From: Nitzschia sp. DOCU1
Taxonomy: Eukaryota > Bacillariophyta > Bacillariophyceae > Bacillariales > Bacillariaceae
NCBI GenBank assembly: GCA_951394045.1
Contig: OX595990.1
Span: 2,038,549-2,102,548, forward strand
Direction of reading: 5' to 3'
Length of the DNA stretch: 64,000 bases
In this document: positions 21,584 through 32,572 of the stretch, in pieces
Layout of the letters: each line of letters opens with the position of its first letter
Numbering within the stretch: the stretch's first letter is position 1
Translations under genes and position numbers: made by a program
The notes under the pieces: model-generated
Databases searched by the model: none
Told to the model about the DNA's origin: nothing
The model's input: only the letters and a program-made list of their open reading frames with translations

Positions 21584-24328
21584 CTATAGGACAGTATCCT
21601 CGCCATCATCACAGCAGCTAAGGCAGAGTGGCAAATATTGGGAACGTTGTCGTCCCTTCCTCGTGGCAATTTTACCCGTGCTGAGTATCTCTGCAGAAGG
21701 TGACATGACTGCCCCTCTTTTCCCATTGGATTGTTCTATATCTGTTTTCTCGAACTCTGAAACTTCACCCATTCCACCGCCACAGTACTTCTGAAGCGTT
21801 TCAACTTGTTCCCAGTCACCCCCGTACTGTTCATAGTAGTTCTCAAATAGTTCCTCTCCGGCTTGAATATGGCGCCAAAGATTTACGTTCCCCGCTCGTT
21901 GGAATGTGCCCCTCGCTATCGCCGGGTTGAAGACATACTCAGCTCCTTGGTTGCGGTAATAGCGGAGTTCATTTGGTACACTCCTTGAGTTAGCATCATT
22001 GCCAGTTACGTTCGGGAATCGCCCCAAGTTGTCGCATGCGCGGTTAACAAATGTCAAAATACCAGATTCCACTTCGATCTTGTTGCCATTCAAAAGTGCA
22101 GGTGACGAGGTCACATATTGCAAAATAAACTCTTCGGGCGTTCCGTATTTATTTGCAAGCTTGTGGTTGTTCATTTCCTCAATTAAAGCGACCGATGATG
22201 CCTCAATCGTAACAGGATACACAGACCTCTCCAACATGAGGTATGATCCTACTGGAATTTGGGACTTTGAGAAGACCCCAAGGCCGGCATATTCCCCACC
22301 AAAGCTAGTGTTCACACCAAAGTACTCCTCGCCATAATTTGGTCTGTCTGGATCAAAGCCATGTGCTTTTTCAATACATCCAGGTGGAACAGGTCTGCGA
22401 CGACAATAGACGTTGACACTGGCACGTGTGGGGAATTGATATCCTCTCATTGTGGCTCCATCAAAGTAGTCGAAAGGGGATGACCCGTCAATTGTCCGAG
22501 TAGCACGTTTTCGAATCTTAACGTTGATTTCAGCCTCGCTGGCCATCCAGTTTGTTCTCGTTGAAACGTCTTTGAATGCTGCATAGAAGCTCCATGGTGC
22601 TTCGAATCCAGCGTGGCTGTTTTCGTAGTCTGCTATACTTTGGAATCCCTGCTGGGCCAAACTGTTGGCAAAGATCACGCGATTTGCGTTTAAGTTATAC
22701 TCTTCCGTTGGCTCATTCATCGAGGATGCTTCTCCAACCTGCGTAATCAGAATCCCATCCGGCGACAACGCCTGGTACAATGCTTGAAGGAAAGAAGCCT
22801 CTCCATATAATGCTTTGGCAAAATCTACAACGTTTTGTGGATCACTGCGTTTTGAAAAAACAGGGATTCAACCTTTTCTGTGAGTTTGATGTTTCCCCTG
22901 AAAAGACCCTTGACATAGCAACCAATACTTACAGAGCATCCATGATGATTACATCAAATAGAGGTTCGTCACGCCTGCCGCTCTCTCCTAGATATCGATC
23001 CATGAACCACTTGAAGGCGTCTTCGTTGTAGATTTCGGCGCGTGGGTCGTCCATGCAATAGCGGCTGCTACCTTCCAAGTTGCTGCAGTCGTTCCATTCT
23101 GGTAGGGCGTACTTGGAGATTTCGATAACGCCCGGGTCAATATCAATCATCACAACCTTTTCGACCGTATTGTGCTTTAGTACTTCGCGAAGCGTTGCAC
23201 ACTCACCACCACCAATTATGGCGACCTTCCTTGGATTGGGGTGGGCGAACATGGACGGTTGAACAAGAGACTCGTGGTAAGCTGCATTCCCGTTTAAAGT
23301 TGACTGCATGGTGCCATCCAGGAACAGCATGCGATCGGGTTTGAAAAGGAGTGGATTTGCATCGATATATGAAGGGTATTTCTCGCGATAATGCTCGAAG
23401 TTTATCTGATCTTGTGCGCATTGGAATTCAACCACGTCCACTTGCTGAAATGCGGTTTTAACAGAAACAATCTAATTGTCAAGGAAGAAGCATCAGCACA
23501 AATATCGTATGCAAATAGAAGCGACTGGCCTTCGCTCACCTTGAATTTCTGAACACTCCGTAATGACATTTCTGTCGCGAGGTCATTCTCAGATACACTC
23601 CAACCACGAGATTTTATAAGCCAGGTACTGGCTTCTACCGCAAGAGAATGCTTCAGCAACTCGATTTCAGGGACAAAGCGAAATCGAATGTTAGAATGAA
23701 AAGGCGCAGTGATATGCTCGACCATATCGATCAACCCATCTTCTGGGAACTGGACATCCAATATAGCAAAGGGAACCTCCATGTTTGGCCATGCATGGAT
23801 AGAAATGTGACCCATAGATTTCCAAAATCCAACACATGTGATTCGACCAGCAAATACTTCGCCCGTACAACTGTGAGCTGCCAAGTCAGCTTGCAACAAA
23901 CCCGCCACAGACTTCATGAGGACCTCAATATGGTCCACTGAACTTATCAACTCGCGGGGAACCTCGTGAAGGTCGACCAGTAGGTGACGCATTGATTCAC
24001 GATAATTTTCTACTTGTCCTTTGTTACTCCCTGTCACATTTTCACAATCATTTTCGTTGCTGTCCATCATTGAACCTCGTTGCTCGGCGATGGCCCAATT
24101 CCTCGATTTCAATAAACTTGGACGCCACCGGTTTTCAGGAAGTTCCCAAGACAAGATCGAATTGCCTCTTTGGTCGTGGTAGGCCTTAACGATGCGCCCC
24201 AGTCCATGTGATGTATAAATTGCCCCCAAGAGACTCAAAATAGCATAGGAGATGGGAACTTTCCCACGAGAAGAGGTCTGCCGATCCATAGTTTCACGCA
24301 CTGTCCATCCAGCAGCGGAAAATAACAT
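21584..24328 (-). CDS. SpeD-like / aminopropyltransferase / SET fusion protein
   Basis: Three exons, 24328-23540, 23444-22933 and 22844-21584, with introns of 95 and 88 bp, encode 853 residues. Residues about 114-235 resemble bacterial-type S-adenosylmethionine decarboxylase (HLLVDLHEVP, then GHISIHAWPNMEVPFAILDV). The residue at the self-cleaving Ser of E-S-H is Gly173, and the later catalytic Cys is absent, so no pyruvoyl group can form. Residues about 264-530 are an aminopropyltransferase: LDGTMQS, YHES, HPNPRKVAIIGGGE, DIDPGVIE, and DALDP. GGGE instead of GGGD recalls thermospermine synthase. Residues about 615-775 look like a SET methyltransferase: GLGVFSKSQIPVGSY, FVNRACDN, IQAGEELFENYY. 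A hydrophobic stretch near residues 26-42 may be a membrane anchor or targeting signal. All three parts belong to S-adenosylmethionine-related families. The exon joins keep the frame and restore family motifs. Confidence 0.82.
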
Positions 24329-25013
24329 GTTAGCTCAATAGCATATTGTGATCAATTTATTGGTGGACGATGTTCTCCTACTCCGGAGTAGATGATATTA
24401 TAAAAACCTTGCGAAAATGCCATCACATGATATCTGGCAACGGATCTTTCCGTGATAGTGAAATGATGAAAAAAATGCCGTTGCCCGAAGCAAGATTGTT
24501 TGTATAAGACGACCGACGGGCTCGCGAAGGCACTGCAGGCGCCCAAGAGGCGCGCAGTCGGACCCAACTGAGTTTTAGATAAGTAAATACGTACAAGGTA
24601 CGATATGGTATCCTCATTCGTTCCTTGCTAAGTACAGTGCTCTCGTACGAGCTTGTTACAGCTGGAGTTCTCCGACGATCGGATTGGCGGTAGATAAGGT
24701 GTGGCGCACTTGGTTCGCTTTCTTTAAACGTGACGTGTCTTACGACACGAATTTTGAAGATTCCATTCGCACCACGTACGTATCGCGGAATGGAACACGT
24801 TGTTGCTTTTTGCGTCCACTGGCTGGGGCCTCCTGCCGACGACGCATCGGAACCATCGAATTGAAAACGGCTGAGTCTGAATTTCGATGACGCGAAACTA
24901 CGACAACGACCACCAAAACTAAATTACGACAGAACATTTTTCTCTGGGGCCACAGTTTGTCGTCGACGCTTTTGTTTCAGCAGAGATCTCTATTTCACTT
25001 TCGCAAATTCAAA
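24329..25013. promoter_or_regulatory. Divergent promoter region (fusion gene / BipA)
   Basis: 685 bp between the starts of the minus-strand fusion gene and plus-strand BipA. It must hold both promoters. I see no TATA box, repeat or RNA gene that I could name with confidence. Confidence 0.5.
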
Positions 25014-27178
25014 ATGCATGCAGTAAAGGCCATTTCGGCCCTTTCCCTTTTGTTATTGTCAAGTGTGACAGGATTCGGCCCAGTCTGCCGATCAACGTTC
25101 GGCGGAAAACGATGTGGTCTCCACATGTCGGCCGTGGCCGAGCCTACGACCATGACCACTGCAACAACTGTTGAATCCATCAGGTAATTTTCTGAGGTTT
25201 GCATATCTGATTATCTCGTCAACTCTCGACGCTAACCTAATCACGAATTTCCGCCCACTTCAGAAACATTGCAGTTATCGCTCACGTCGACCACGGAAAG
25301 ACGACGTTGGTGGATGCGTTGATTCGACAATCGGGGGTCTTCCGTGACGCAACTCAAGCCGCGGAAGCTGGAGAGCGCGTTATGGACAGTGAAGACCAAG
25401 AGAGAGAACGCGGTATTACTATTCTCTCCAAGAACTTGGCTGTTAGCCGAAACGGGGTCAAAATCAACATCATGGACACGCCTGGTCACGCCGACTTTGG
25501 AGGAGAAGTAGAGCGTGTATTGAATATGTGTGATGGAGTTTTGCTTCTCGTGGATAGTGTTGAGGGACCAAAGCCTCAAACTCGCTTCGTTTTGGACAAA
25601 GCCCTGCAGAAAGGCATGAAGGCACTGGTCGTCGTCAACAAAGTTGACCGCCCGGCCGCCCGAGTCGAATACGTTGTTGACTCTGTGTTCGATCTCTTCG
25701 TTGACCTTGGTGCCACCGACGAACAAACTGACTTTCGCGTAGTCTACGCATCTGGTCTTCTTGGAAAGGCTGGAAACGAGCCTGATAAGCTGGCCGACGA
25801 TATGGGGCCTCTCTTTGATGCTATCTTGGAAGGCATCGACCCGCCTAAAGTTGAGAGAACTGAACCCGAAGCTCTTCAAGCTCTCATCAGCAACATTGTT
25901 TACGACAACTTCAAGGGAAAGATGGGTATTGCACGAATCACTAACGGATCCATCAAGTCTGGTCAACCCGTTGCTCTGGCCCATCCTGCGAAGGACAAGA
26001 AGACTGGCCGCATTAGCAATTTGTATGTCTTCGACAATCTTGGAAAGCGCGAAGTCGAAGAAGCGCATGCTGGTGAAATCATCATGTTTAGTGGTCTTGA
26101 AGGAGTTGAAATTGGTGACACTTTGGTGACCAACGAAAATTCTGGGGCAAACGCTGCCGAACCATTGGAGCCGATCGCCGTCGAACAACCCACTGTTCGC
26201 ATGACGATTGGAGTAAACAAGTCCCCACTCGCTGGCCGAGAAGGAAAGTTCTTGACCAGCCGAATGATTCGTGATCGTTTGTTTAAGGAGCTTGACCGAA
26301 ACGTCGCCCTCCAAGTTGCCGAGACTGATTCTGCTGACCGATACGAGGTTTCTGGACGCGGTCAACTGCACCTGACCGTCCTCGTTGAAAATATGCGACG
26401 AGAGGGTTTTGAGCTTGAAGTTGGCCCACCTACCGTTATCTACAAGCAAAATCCTGAAACTGGAAAGACAGAAGAGCCTTGGGAATCTGTGGAAGTCCGT
26501 GTTCCAGAAGAATACGTTGGATCCGTCATTGATCTTTTGAACATGAGAAAGGGAGAATTGCAAGATATGGGTCTCGAAGAGGGTGAGGGTCTCTCTGTTG
26601 TCAAGTACCTTGTACCCACTCGTGGAATGTTGGGGCTTCGTTCTGCCTTGCTTTCCTCTACTCGAGGAACTGCTTTGATTGACAGTGTCTTCGATTCCTA
26701 TCGACCGAAGATCTCTGGTGAAATCCAAGCGAGAGACAAAGGATCGCTTCTTGCTTTTGCCGATGGACCCGCCACTACTTTTGGTATCGAAGGTGCACAG
26801 AATCGTGGCCAAATGTTTGTCAGCGTCGGCGACGACGTTTACAAGGGCATGATGTAAGTTGAATGGAAACCCGTATGGATTATTATTGCTTTGAAACAAC
26901 GACAGTAACTGACTTGAACATTTTTTCTCTCCAGTGTTGGAATTCACCAACGTCCTGGTGATTTGGAGGTCAATGTCTGCAAGACAAAACAATTGAACAA
27001 CATGCGAGCTGCCACAAAGGAAGTGAAGACTGGAGTGATTCCCCCCGTCGACATGTCCCTGGATGCCTGCGTCGAATACCTAGCTGCAGATGAAATTTTG
27101 GAAGTCACACCTGGCCTCTTCCGCATGGCGAAGAACCCCGACATGGCCGGAAAGAAGAGCAACAAGGGAAAGAACTAG
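25014..27178 (+). CDS. typA: Plastid-targeted BipA/TypA translational GTPase
   Basis: Exons 25014-25183, 25264-26853 and 26935-27178 (introns of 80 and 81 bp) encode 667 residues. BipA is an elongation-factor-like GTPase that binds ribosomes and supports assembly and stress translation. G1 is AHVDHGKTT (about residues 63-71), G2 lies in RERGITI, G3 is DTPGHADFGGEVERV and G4 is NKVDRP. The C-terminal domain has ELQDMG and IVGIHQRPGDLEVN, typical of BipA; the latter spans the second splice. The first 50 residues are extra relative to bacterial BipA: a signal peptide followed by SSVTGFGP, the diatom plastid junction with Phe. The ATG at 25014 heads that signal peptide. The open antisense frame of 583 codons over this gene is a coding shadow. 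Confidence 0.95.
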
Positions 27179-27242
27179 ACTCTGTACAAATGAAGTAGAA
27201 AGCTCCTCCGTTTTACCACTATTATACTCCCAAATCAAGCAA

Positions 27243-27812
27243 CTAGCTAGGCATCACTCGTTTTGCTCGTTCCTTATCTCGCTCCTCTTTCTCCAGCTCA
27301 AACTTGCGATTATCCACTCGCGTCAAAAAGTCCTTTTTCACCAAATAAGCATCCTTGCCTTGAGCTTGCTTCTCGAGCTCATCCTGCAGTTGTTTGTCAG
27401 ACTCTTTGAAGGCTTCCCAGTCATCGCTCGTCTTTTTGACAGTGCTAGTTTTCGACGGCCCTGCCAACTGTTCCAGAACGCTATCAATCTTACTTTTCGC
27501 TTGTGGCTGCGTTTGTGGCTGCGTTCCCTTATTTTCCGAGGCGGAGGAGGAAAATGTTGCTGCTGTTGGAGGCAGCTCTAACGTCTTGTAGTCAATCAGT
27601 TGCTTCCTCGCCGCCTCGGTACCATCCACTTTTCTCCGCTTCACTGAGGCATTTTTGTTGCCAATAATTCTTGCCGCACGCGCCACGCCGAATATCTGTA
27701 CCAGTTCATGTTGGTTGCTTTCGTCGTCGAGGCCAAACTGAGTCCCCCACTCGTATCCAAACATGCGCCGAAACGCTTCATCGACGGCCTTTCGTTTCGT
27801 TGTGACTTCCAT
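27243..27812 (-). CDS. SWC5: BCNT-C protein (CFDP1/Swc5), SWR1-complex subunit
   Basis: 189 residues, one exon. The C-terminal 75 residues match the BCNT-C domain: DDWEAFKESDKQLQDELEKQ, GKDAYLVKKDFLTRVDNRKFE, then RDKERAKR. In yeast Swc5 and animal CFDP1 this domain belongs to the SWR1/SRCAP remodeller that places histone H2A.Z. The N-terminal half has a helical segment (AVDEAFRRMFGYEWG) and a basic KRRKVDG. Its 3' end is 64 bp from the convergent BipA stop, so the 3' UTRs probably overlap. Confidence 0.88.
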   Translation of the reverse strand: MEVTTKRKAVDEAFRRMFGYEWGTQFGLDDESNQHELVQIFGVARAARIIGNKNASVKRRKVDGTEAARKQLIDYKTLELPPTAATFSSSASENKGTQPQTQPQAKSKIDSVLEQLAGPSKTSTVKKTSDDWEAFKESDKQLQDELEKQAQGKDAYLVKKDFLTRVDNRKFELEKEERDKERAKRVMPS

Positions 27813-28248
27813 TCTTTGACAAACAACAGGATGCGATTAGCTAAACAATAAGGAACGAAACTGGCTACTAGTGAATGTACTGTGGTCCAGCAAGGAACAT
27901 TGAAAGATCCAATCGAACTATTTTGCTGTTTGCTACTCCTTCATCAAACTGTCATCGTCGAGATGTGATGATGTATGAGCGTGGTTTTGTGTGCAAAAGT
28001 GTGTTCCCGCCGAATGTACGCCAACCGGAAAGTTGATCAATGCGACTCCAAGTTGCGGTATACCTATCGTTGCCTTTCTGTTATCTCCCTCCATCTCATT
28101 TTCAGAGCAATAGAGGGTGTCGTTCGCGCTACTTTGGCTTCTTCTTCTACTACAGGAGAAAACTACTTCAATGGCACCAGTGGAGGACTCTACGCCAACA
28201 ATCTAGAGGTGGCTACACAAAGTTGCTGGAAGACCCAGATTTCACTTT
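27813..28248. other. Intergenic
   Basis: Promoter side of the Swc5 gene and 3' side of the TMEM65-ACT gene. No gene recognised. Confidence 0.5.
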
Positions 28249-29358
28249 TTAATCATCCTCACTTTTTTTACTTTTGTCCTGGTCTTCCTTTTCTTCCGTG
28301 GGCAAATGACGAACAACCGTTATGCGTCGGGTGAGTCCTGGTAACGCAGTATCACCTTGCTGTTGACTGAGTACCGACATGCGACGTTCTAACGTCTTGA
28401 ACTTGTCCGAAAACGAAGAATCCAACGGACTTTCTGCCGTTTCATGAACCACAGCCGCATGCAGGATATCAAAGTTACGCAAAGGTGTCCGCGTGGCCTC
28501 TAGCAGCGCTTGTGCTACCATTTCTAGCTGATCATCTTCAAAGGGTTCCCCCGTTTCACGGTCCACGACATAGAACACATCTCGAATCGCCCTCGAATTA
28601 TTACTGGGAATGATACCCAAACTTCCATCCTTGACTGGAGGAGCTCGTTTGGCGGATATTTCGATAATGGAACATCCTTGTTTCGACAAAGCCGTCGTCA
28701 TACTCGCCAACACGCCGTCCACATCGGGTCCTTCTACCGTCAAGGCCGTCGCATCTGGCCGTAACGCATTCGAAGCTTCTACGGTAAATTCAAAATCTTG
28801 TCCTTCATTCAGGGCTTTCAATTTGAGAGTGGACGATCGACCCGTATCAATAAACAACAAATTCACCAATCCAATCGTACAACCCAAAATAATACCCAGA
28901 AAACTTCCTGCCCATGTGACGCGAGCGACAATGGGTAATTTGAACTGAGCAGGCGTCAAATTGGCACTGGGCAAACCGGCCGCCTTGGCCAAGCGTTCGA
29001 CGGTACCGCCAAAGACGACACCCGACGCGTCACTGCAAATTTGTCCAATGGCGGCCGCACTGAGGGTGGACAAACCAAACAAGACACCAATCGTGCAATC
29101 AATCGCATTGCCAGCTTGAATCATGACGGTTTGGTCCATAATGCCAAAGCCAATCATGGGAACGGCGGCGTGAGAAAAGACGCGAAACAATTGACGACGA
29201 GAAGGTGGTTCTGTTGTCTCTGTTTCTACTTTGGTAGACGAGTTTTTGCGTTTGATGACGTTTGTTCGGCCTGGTAATCTGCTGCTGCCGAGTGGTGGCC
29301 TTGTTGTCGATTGTGCCCGCGAGCACCAACGCATCGTCGAATTCCGGCAAGCGAACAT
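28249..29358 (-). CDS. TMEM65-like membrane protein with C-terminal ACT domain (copy 1)
   Basis: 369 residues. The N-terminus (MFACRNSTMRWCSRAQ, then more Arg/Lys, no acidic residues) looks like a mitochondrial presequence. Human TMEM65 is a mitochondrial inner-membrane protein. The membrane part matches TMEM65: AVPMIGFGIMDQTVMIQAG, FGLSTLSAAAIGQICSDASG, then a second hydrophobic block GSFLGIILGCTIGLVNLLF. After a linker an ACT-type regulatory fold follows: ALTVEGPDVDGVLASMTTAL, CSIIEISAK, RDVFYVVDRETGEPFEDD. ACT domains usually bind amino acids. I chose the ATG at 29358; a CTTTCTTTCAG lies just upstream and could be an acceptor for an undetected 5' exon. A tandem paralogue is at 31056-30034. 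Confidence 0.83.
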   Translation of the reverse strand: MFACRNSTMRWCSRAQSTTRPPLGSSRLPGRTNVIKRKNSSTKVETETTEPPSRRQLFRVFSHAAVPMIGFGIMDQTVMIQAGNAIDCTIGVLFGLSTLSAAAIGQICSDASGVVFGGTVERLAKAAGLPSANLTPAQFKLPIVARVTWAGSFLGIILGCTIGLVNLLFIDTGRSSTLKLKALNEGQDFEFTVEASNALRPDATALTVEGPDVDGVLASMTTALSKQGCSIIEISAKRAPPVKDGSLGIIPSNNSRAIRDVFYVVDRETGEPFEDDQLEMVAQALLEATRTPLRNFDILHAAVVHETAESPLDSSFSDKFKTLERRMSVLSQQQGDTALPGLTRRITVVRHLPTEEKEDQDKSKKSEDD

Positions 29359-30033
29359 TCTTCTGAAAATCTGAAAGAAAGGGAGAAATGACTTGTACGG
29401 AAGCACCGGTTGTGGGAAGGCTGACTCAAACGCTATTGCTGCTGATGAATGTACTGTCTGTAAGATTCACACCAGCAGATGGATCCAAGTTTGCGAAGCG
29501 GGTGTAGCGAGAGAGATGTCTGGAAAGCTTCCATTTCTCGTGATGGGGTGCAGAGCTTCGTTTCTTCTCCCTCCATCAATCATTCTCGATGGTGCGGGCC
29601 GCGCGCAGGTCGCTTGCGTCGTCGTTCCAAATTCTGCGACGACGACAGGCGAATATTGAATATATGGGGCGAATGTTCAATGTCTGTCCGTCCTTACGGA
29701 CTGACGGGCTAGATGTACCGAAAGAACTACCCCGCGGTATGAAGAAGGTCGCCACGACTCTCTACAATAGTGAGCCACTCAACAGCCCACTATATGAAAC
29801 CAAATACATCTAGTGAATGATTAGCGAAATGACTGTTTAATGATACGAATTATTTCTGCTGCTGGAAGCATAGTCGAAGAAGCAGCGGCGGCTGCTGCCA
29901 TTGTTCCTCAGGGAGGATGCAGATTGTCATACCGTAGCCCTTCGAAATTGACTTCTTGCATAGTTCTACAAACGTTGATGAGTGTGCAAACACAATACAT
30001 GGTACAACGTGGTGATGAATTTTCCTCCTTTCT
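29359..30033. other. Intergenic between tandem TMEM65-ACT genes
   Basis: No gene recognised. It includes the promoter of copy 1 and the 3' UTR of copy 2. Confidence 0.5.
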
Positions 30034-31056
30034 CTACACCACGGGTGCTCCCCCAGGATGCTTGGCCTCGCCAGACGACGAAACGAGCGTGATTTGCTTC
30101 TCGTACATGATTCGTTCCAGCTTTTTGATTCGTGCTTTTAGATACGAGTTGGTATTCTCCAATTCATGCATGGCTGCCTTGACCGTATTCACATTCATTG
30201 GTGTCCTCGTCGAATCCAACAAGCCTTGAGCCAACTCTTCCAAGTCGTCATCCTCAAAAGGTTTTCCCGTCTCTCGGTCGACGACATAGAATACGTCTCG
30301 AATTTCCTTGTCTTCCTCGTCATCAGGATGGGCTCGTTGAGCATGAATTTCGACAATGGAACATCCTCGGACTGCCAAGGCTGCCGTCATACTGGCCAAA
30401 AGCCCGTCCACGTCGGGTCCACGAACCGTCAAGGCCGTCGCATTGTCACGGACGGCATTCGATGCCTCAATGGTAAATTCGAATTCTTGCGCTTCTCCAA
30501 AGGCTTGTAATTTTAACGTCGACGATCGACTTGTATCAATGAATAACAAGTTCACTAGGCCTAAGCAACATCCCAAAATGACACCAAAGAAATTGCCCGC
30601 CCATTTGACTTGTTTGACAATGGGCAACAATCGTTGGGCAGTTGTCAGATTGGCACTGGGTAATCCTGCCGCTTGCGCTAATCGTTCGACAGTTCCACCA
30701 AAGACTACGCCGGATGCGTCACTAATGATTTGTCCAAAGGCGGCAGCGGTCAAAGTACTCAAGGAAAAGGTGACTCCAAGAGTACAATCAATGGCATTTC
30801 CAGCTTGTAACATGACTGTCTGATCCGTAAAGCCGAAACCAATCATGGGAACCGCTGTATTTACAAAGACTCTCCATAGTTGTAGATTTGTAGGTCGTTC
30901 CACTACGGCTTCTTCGGCGGCAGGAGCCGACTTGCAACGACGAGCCAAGGATTGACGAGGGACGAGCCGGTATGGTGGCGGCGACCTTCGGGGAGAAGAC
31001 GCCAAGAATCGACCCTTGTGGTAGAGAGCAAAGGAGCCTCGGGAGGATACCAACAT
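30034..31056 (-). CDS. TMEM65-like membrane protein with C-terminal ACT domain (copy 2)
   Basis: 340 residues, clearly paralogous to the gene at 29358-28249 along its whole length. Membrane part: AVPMIGFGFTDQTVMLQAG, SLSTLTAAAFGQIISDASG, NFFGVILGCCLGLVNLLF. ACT part: ALTVRGPDVDGLLASMTAAL, CSIVEIHAQ, RDVFYVVDRETGKPFEDDD. The N-terminus from the ATG at 31056 (MLVSSRGSFALYHKGRFLASS) is Arg-rich and acid-free, again mitochondrial-like. The frame stays open upstream to 31413, but that part is unlike copy 1 and overlaps the probable promoter, so I reject it as leader. Confidence 0.83.
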   Translation of the reverse strand: MLVSSRGSFALYHKGRFLASSPRRSPPPYRLVPRQSLARRCKSAPAAEEAVVERPTNLQLWRVFVNTAVPMIGFGFTDQTVMLQAGNAIDCTLGVTFSLSTLTAAAFGQIISDASGVVFGGTVERLAQAAGLPSANLTTAQRLLPIVKQVKWAGNFFGVILGCCLGLVNLLFIDTSRSSTLKLQAFGEAQEFEFTIEASNAVRDNATALTVRGPDVDGLLASMTAALAVRGCSIVEIHAQRAHPDDEEDKEIRDVFYVVDRETGKPFEDDDLEELAQGLLDSTRTPMNVNTVKAAMHELENTNSYLKARIKKLERIMYEKQITLVSSSGEAKHPGGAPVV

Positions 31057-31459
31057 TGCTTCCAATAGTAACAAAAACACCACGAGACTTAAAAGATAGG
31101 CGAAGGTGTTCTTTGAAACAAAAGTGAGCGATAACTGTGTGCCACCGAAGGCTTTTTTTGTGTGTGTGGTTTTTCTTCCGACCCTTGAAACGGAAGATCG
31201 CCTTGCGTGGCTGGTTCTATCAAACTTTGGTCTCTGTGCTTTTTGGGAGACAGCCGGCCAGATGACGCTGAACGGAAAGACAGAAAACGTAACGCTCGGC
31301 GGTGGTGGATTTTTGGAGATTTTGTCAACCGATCGAGAAGAATGTGATGATGACACCACTGGAGCGAATCTTGCTCCTTCCAGTGTTCCCTGTTGACCAA
31401 TCCTTTGCTTCATTTATCACTACTTTACTCTTATTCAAGCACAAATCGGGAGTTTTATC
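31057..31459. promoter_or_regulatory. Divergent promoter region
   Basis: 403 bp between the starts of TMEM65-ACT copy 2 and the plus-strand gene at 31460. No specific element identified. Confidence 0.45.
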
Positions 31460-32397
31460 ATGGGGATATTTGCACGCTTTCGAGAAAAGGCACTGGATGT
31501 TCCGCCGCCTAGCAGTGGGGCCACTACGATGTTTGGATCTTTGACCAAGGACGTGGACGACACCCAGCTTCGGTTTCAGCTTTATGCAATGGCGATTTTC
31601 ATTGTCAGTGCCGCAGCGGTGCGGCTTCTAACGGGAAGTAGGATCAATCACCCGAATGGTGTCCGTGTCTTGGATCTGAGTGCTCTCAACGATGCATGCA
31701 TGTACAAAGAAGTGTTCTTGGCGTACTTGAATGCTGCCCTCTTGGAGCCTGTCATGGCGATCGCGGGTATGGAAGAAGTGGTCGGGCAAGAGTTGGCAAT
31801 CAATATTTTCACGTTGGGTTCAATATGCTGGTGGATATGGATGGTAACAGATGCCTTCGATTATAATGATGTCTGTCAAAGTTTCAAATATCGGTAAGTC
31901 ACCTGGGGCCAAGGTCCCTTGAACGGATGCAAAGTGTGGTAATCCTGGTCTCACGGTGTTTCAGCGTTGATTTGAGGGAAGAAGCAGAAGCTGAACCTAA
32001 GAAATACGGCTGGTTACGAATGAGACCCAAGGAGGAGGATGCGGCATCGGAACGACAGACGTTGGGGGGTTCGGTACGACGCGATGTTGCGCTTTGGTTT
32101 TCTATGGCTTCCATTTGCGCTGCTTGGTTACCTGGTCCCGTCACGCATAGAGATGTCATGCACGCCTACGCAATCGTGATTCTATGGTTTGTTGTTCACC
32201 ATTCCTGTCGAAGGGCGACTACTTGGAGTGCTGGATACTTGGTTACTTTCTTGTTCCCTTCGTCGGCGCTGATGCCGATGGAGTACTGCCTGCCATTCAT
32301 GGATACTTTTGATTTCGTGGAGGACCTGGAATCGGTTGAAAGATTTCGGGAGTATGTCCTGGAGAGGACGGGGGTCCAACTCATCATCGTGAGCTAG
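31460..32397 (+). CDS. Unrecognised multi-pass membrane protein
   Basis: Exons 31460-31893 and 31965-32397 (71-bp intron, GTAAGT...TTTCAG) encode 288 residues. I do not recognise the family. Hydrophobic segments are at about residues 40-56 (LYAMAIFIVSAAAVRLL), 88-125 (two probable spans around AYLNAALLEPVMAI and INIFTLGSICWWIWMV), about 190-210 (ALWFSMASICAAWL), 215-230 and 240-260. The loop after the intron is charged (EEAEAEPKKYGWLRMRPKEED). The exon join preserves the frame and gives a continuous hydropathy pattern. Confidence 0.72.
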
Positions 32398-32572
32398 GCA
32401 GGGTGTGCACTACGATCCAAATGTCGACCGAGGCCCACATCAGGAATACATATCCGCGTGCTCGAAGCGCTTGAAGAAAGCAAAACGCGGAGCCGCTAGC
32501 ATGATTCATTCTAGAGGAAGCGGGCCCGTCATTGCGCATAGTCTCGCCATAACAACTTCTCTTTATAGCTAT

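Noticed and set aside
25241..26992. 583-codon open frame antisense to BipA
   Set aside because: It lies entirely against a well-supported conserved gene and shows no motif; biased codon use of BipA keeps the opposite frame open.
31057..31413. N-terminal extension of TMEM65-ACT copy 2
   Set aside because: The frame is open, but the added residues have no counterpart in copy 1 and cover the likely promoter; the ATG at 31056 gives a good mitochondrial-like N-terminus.
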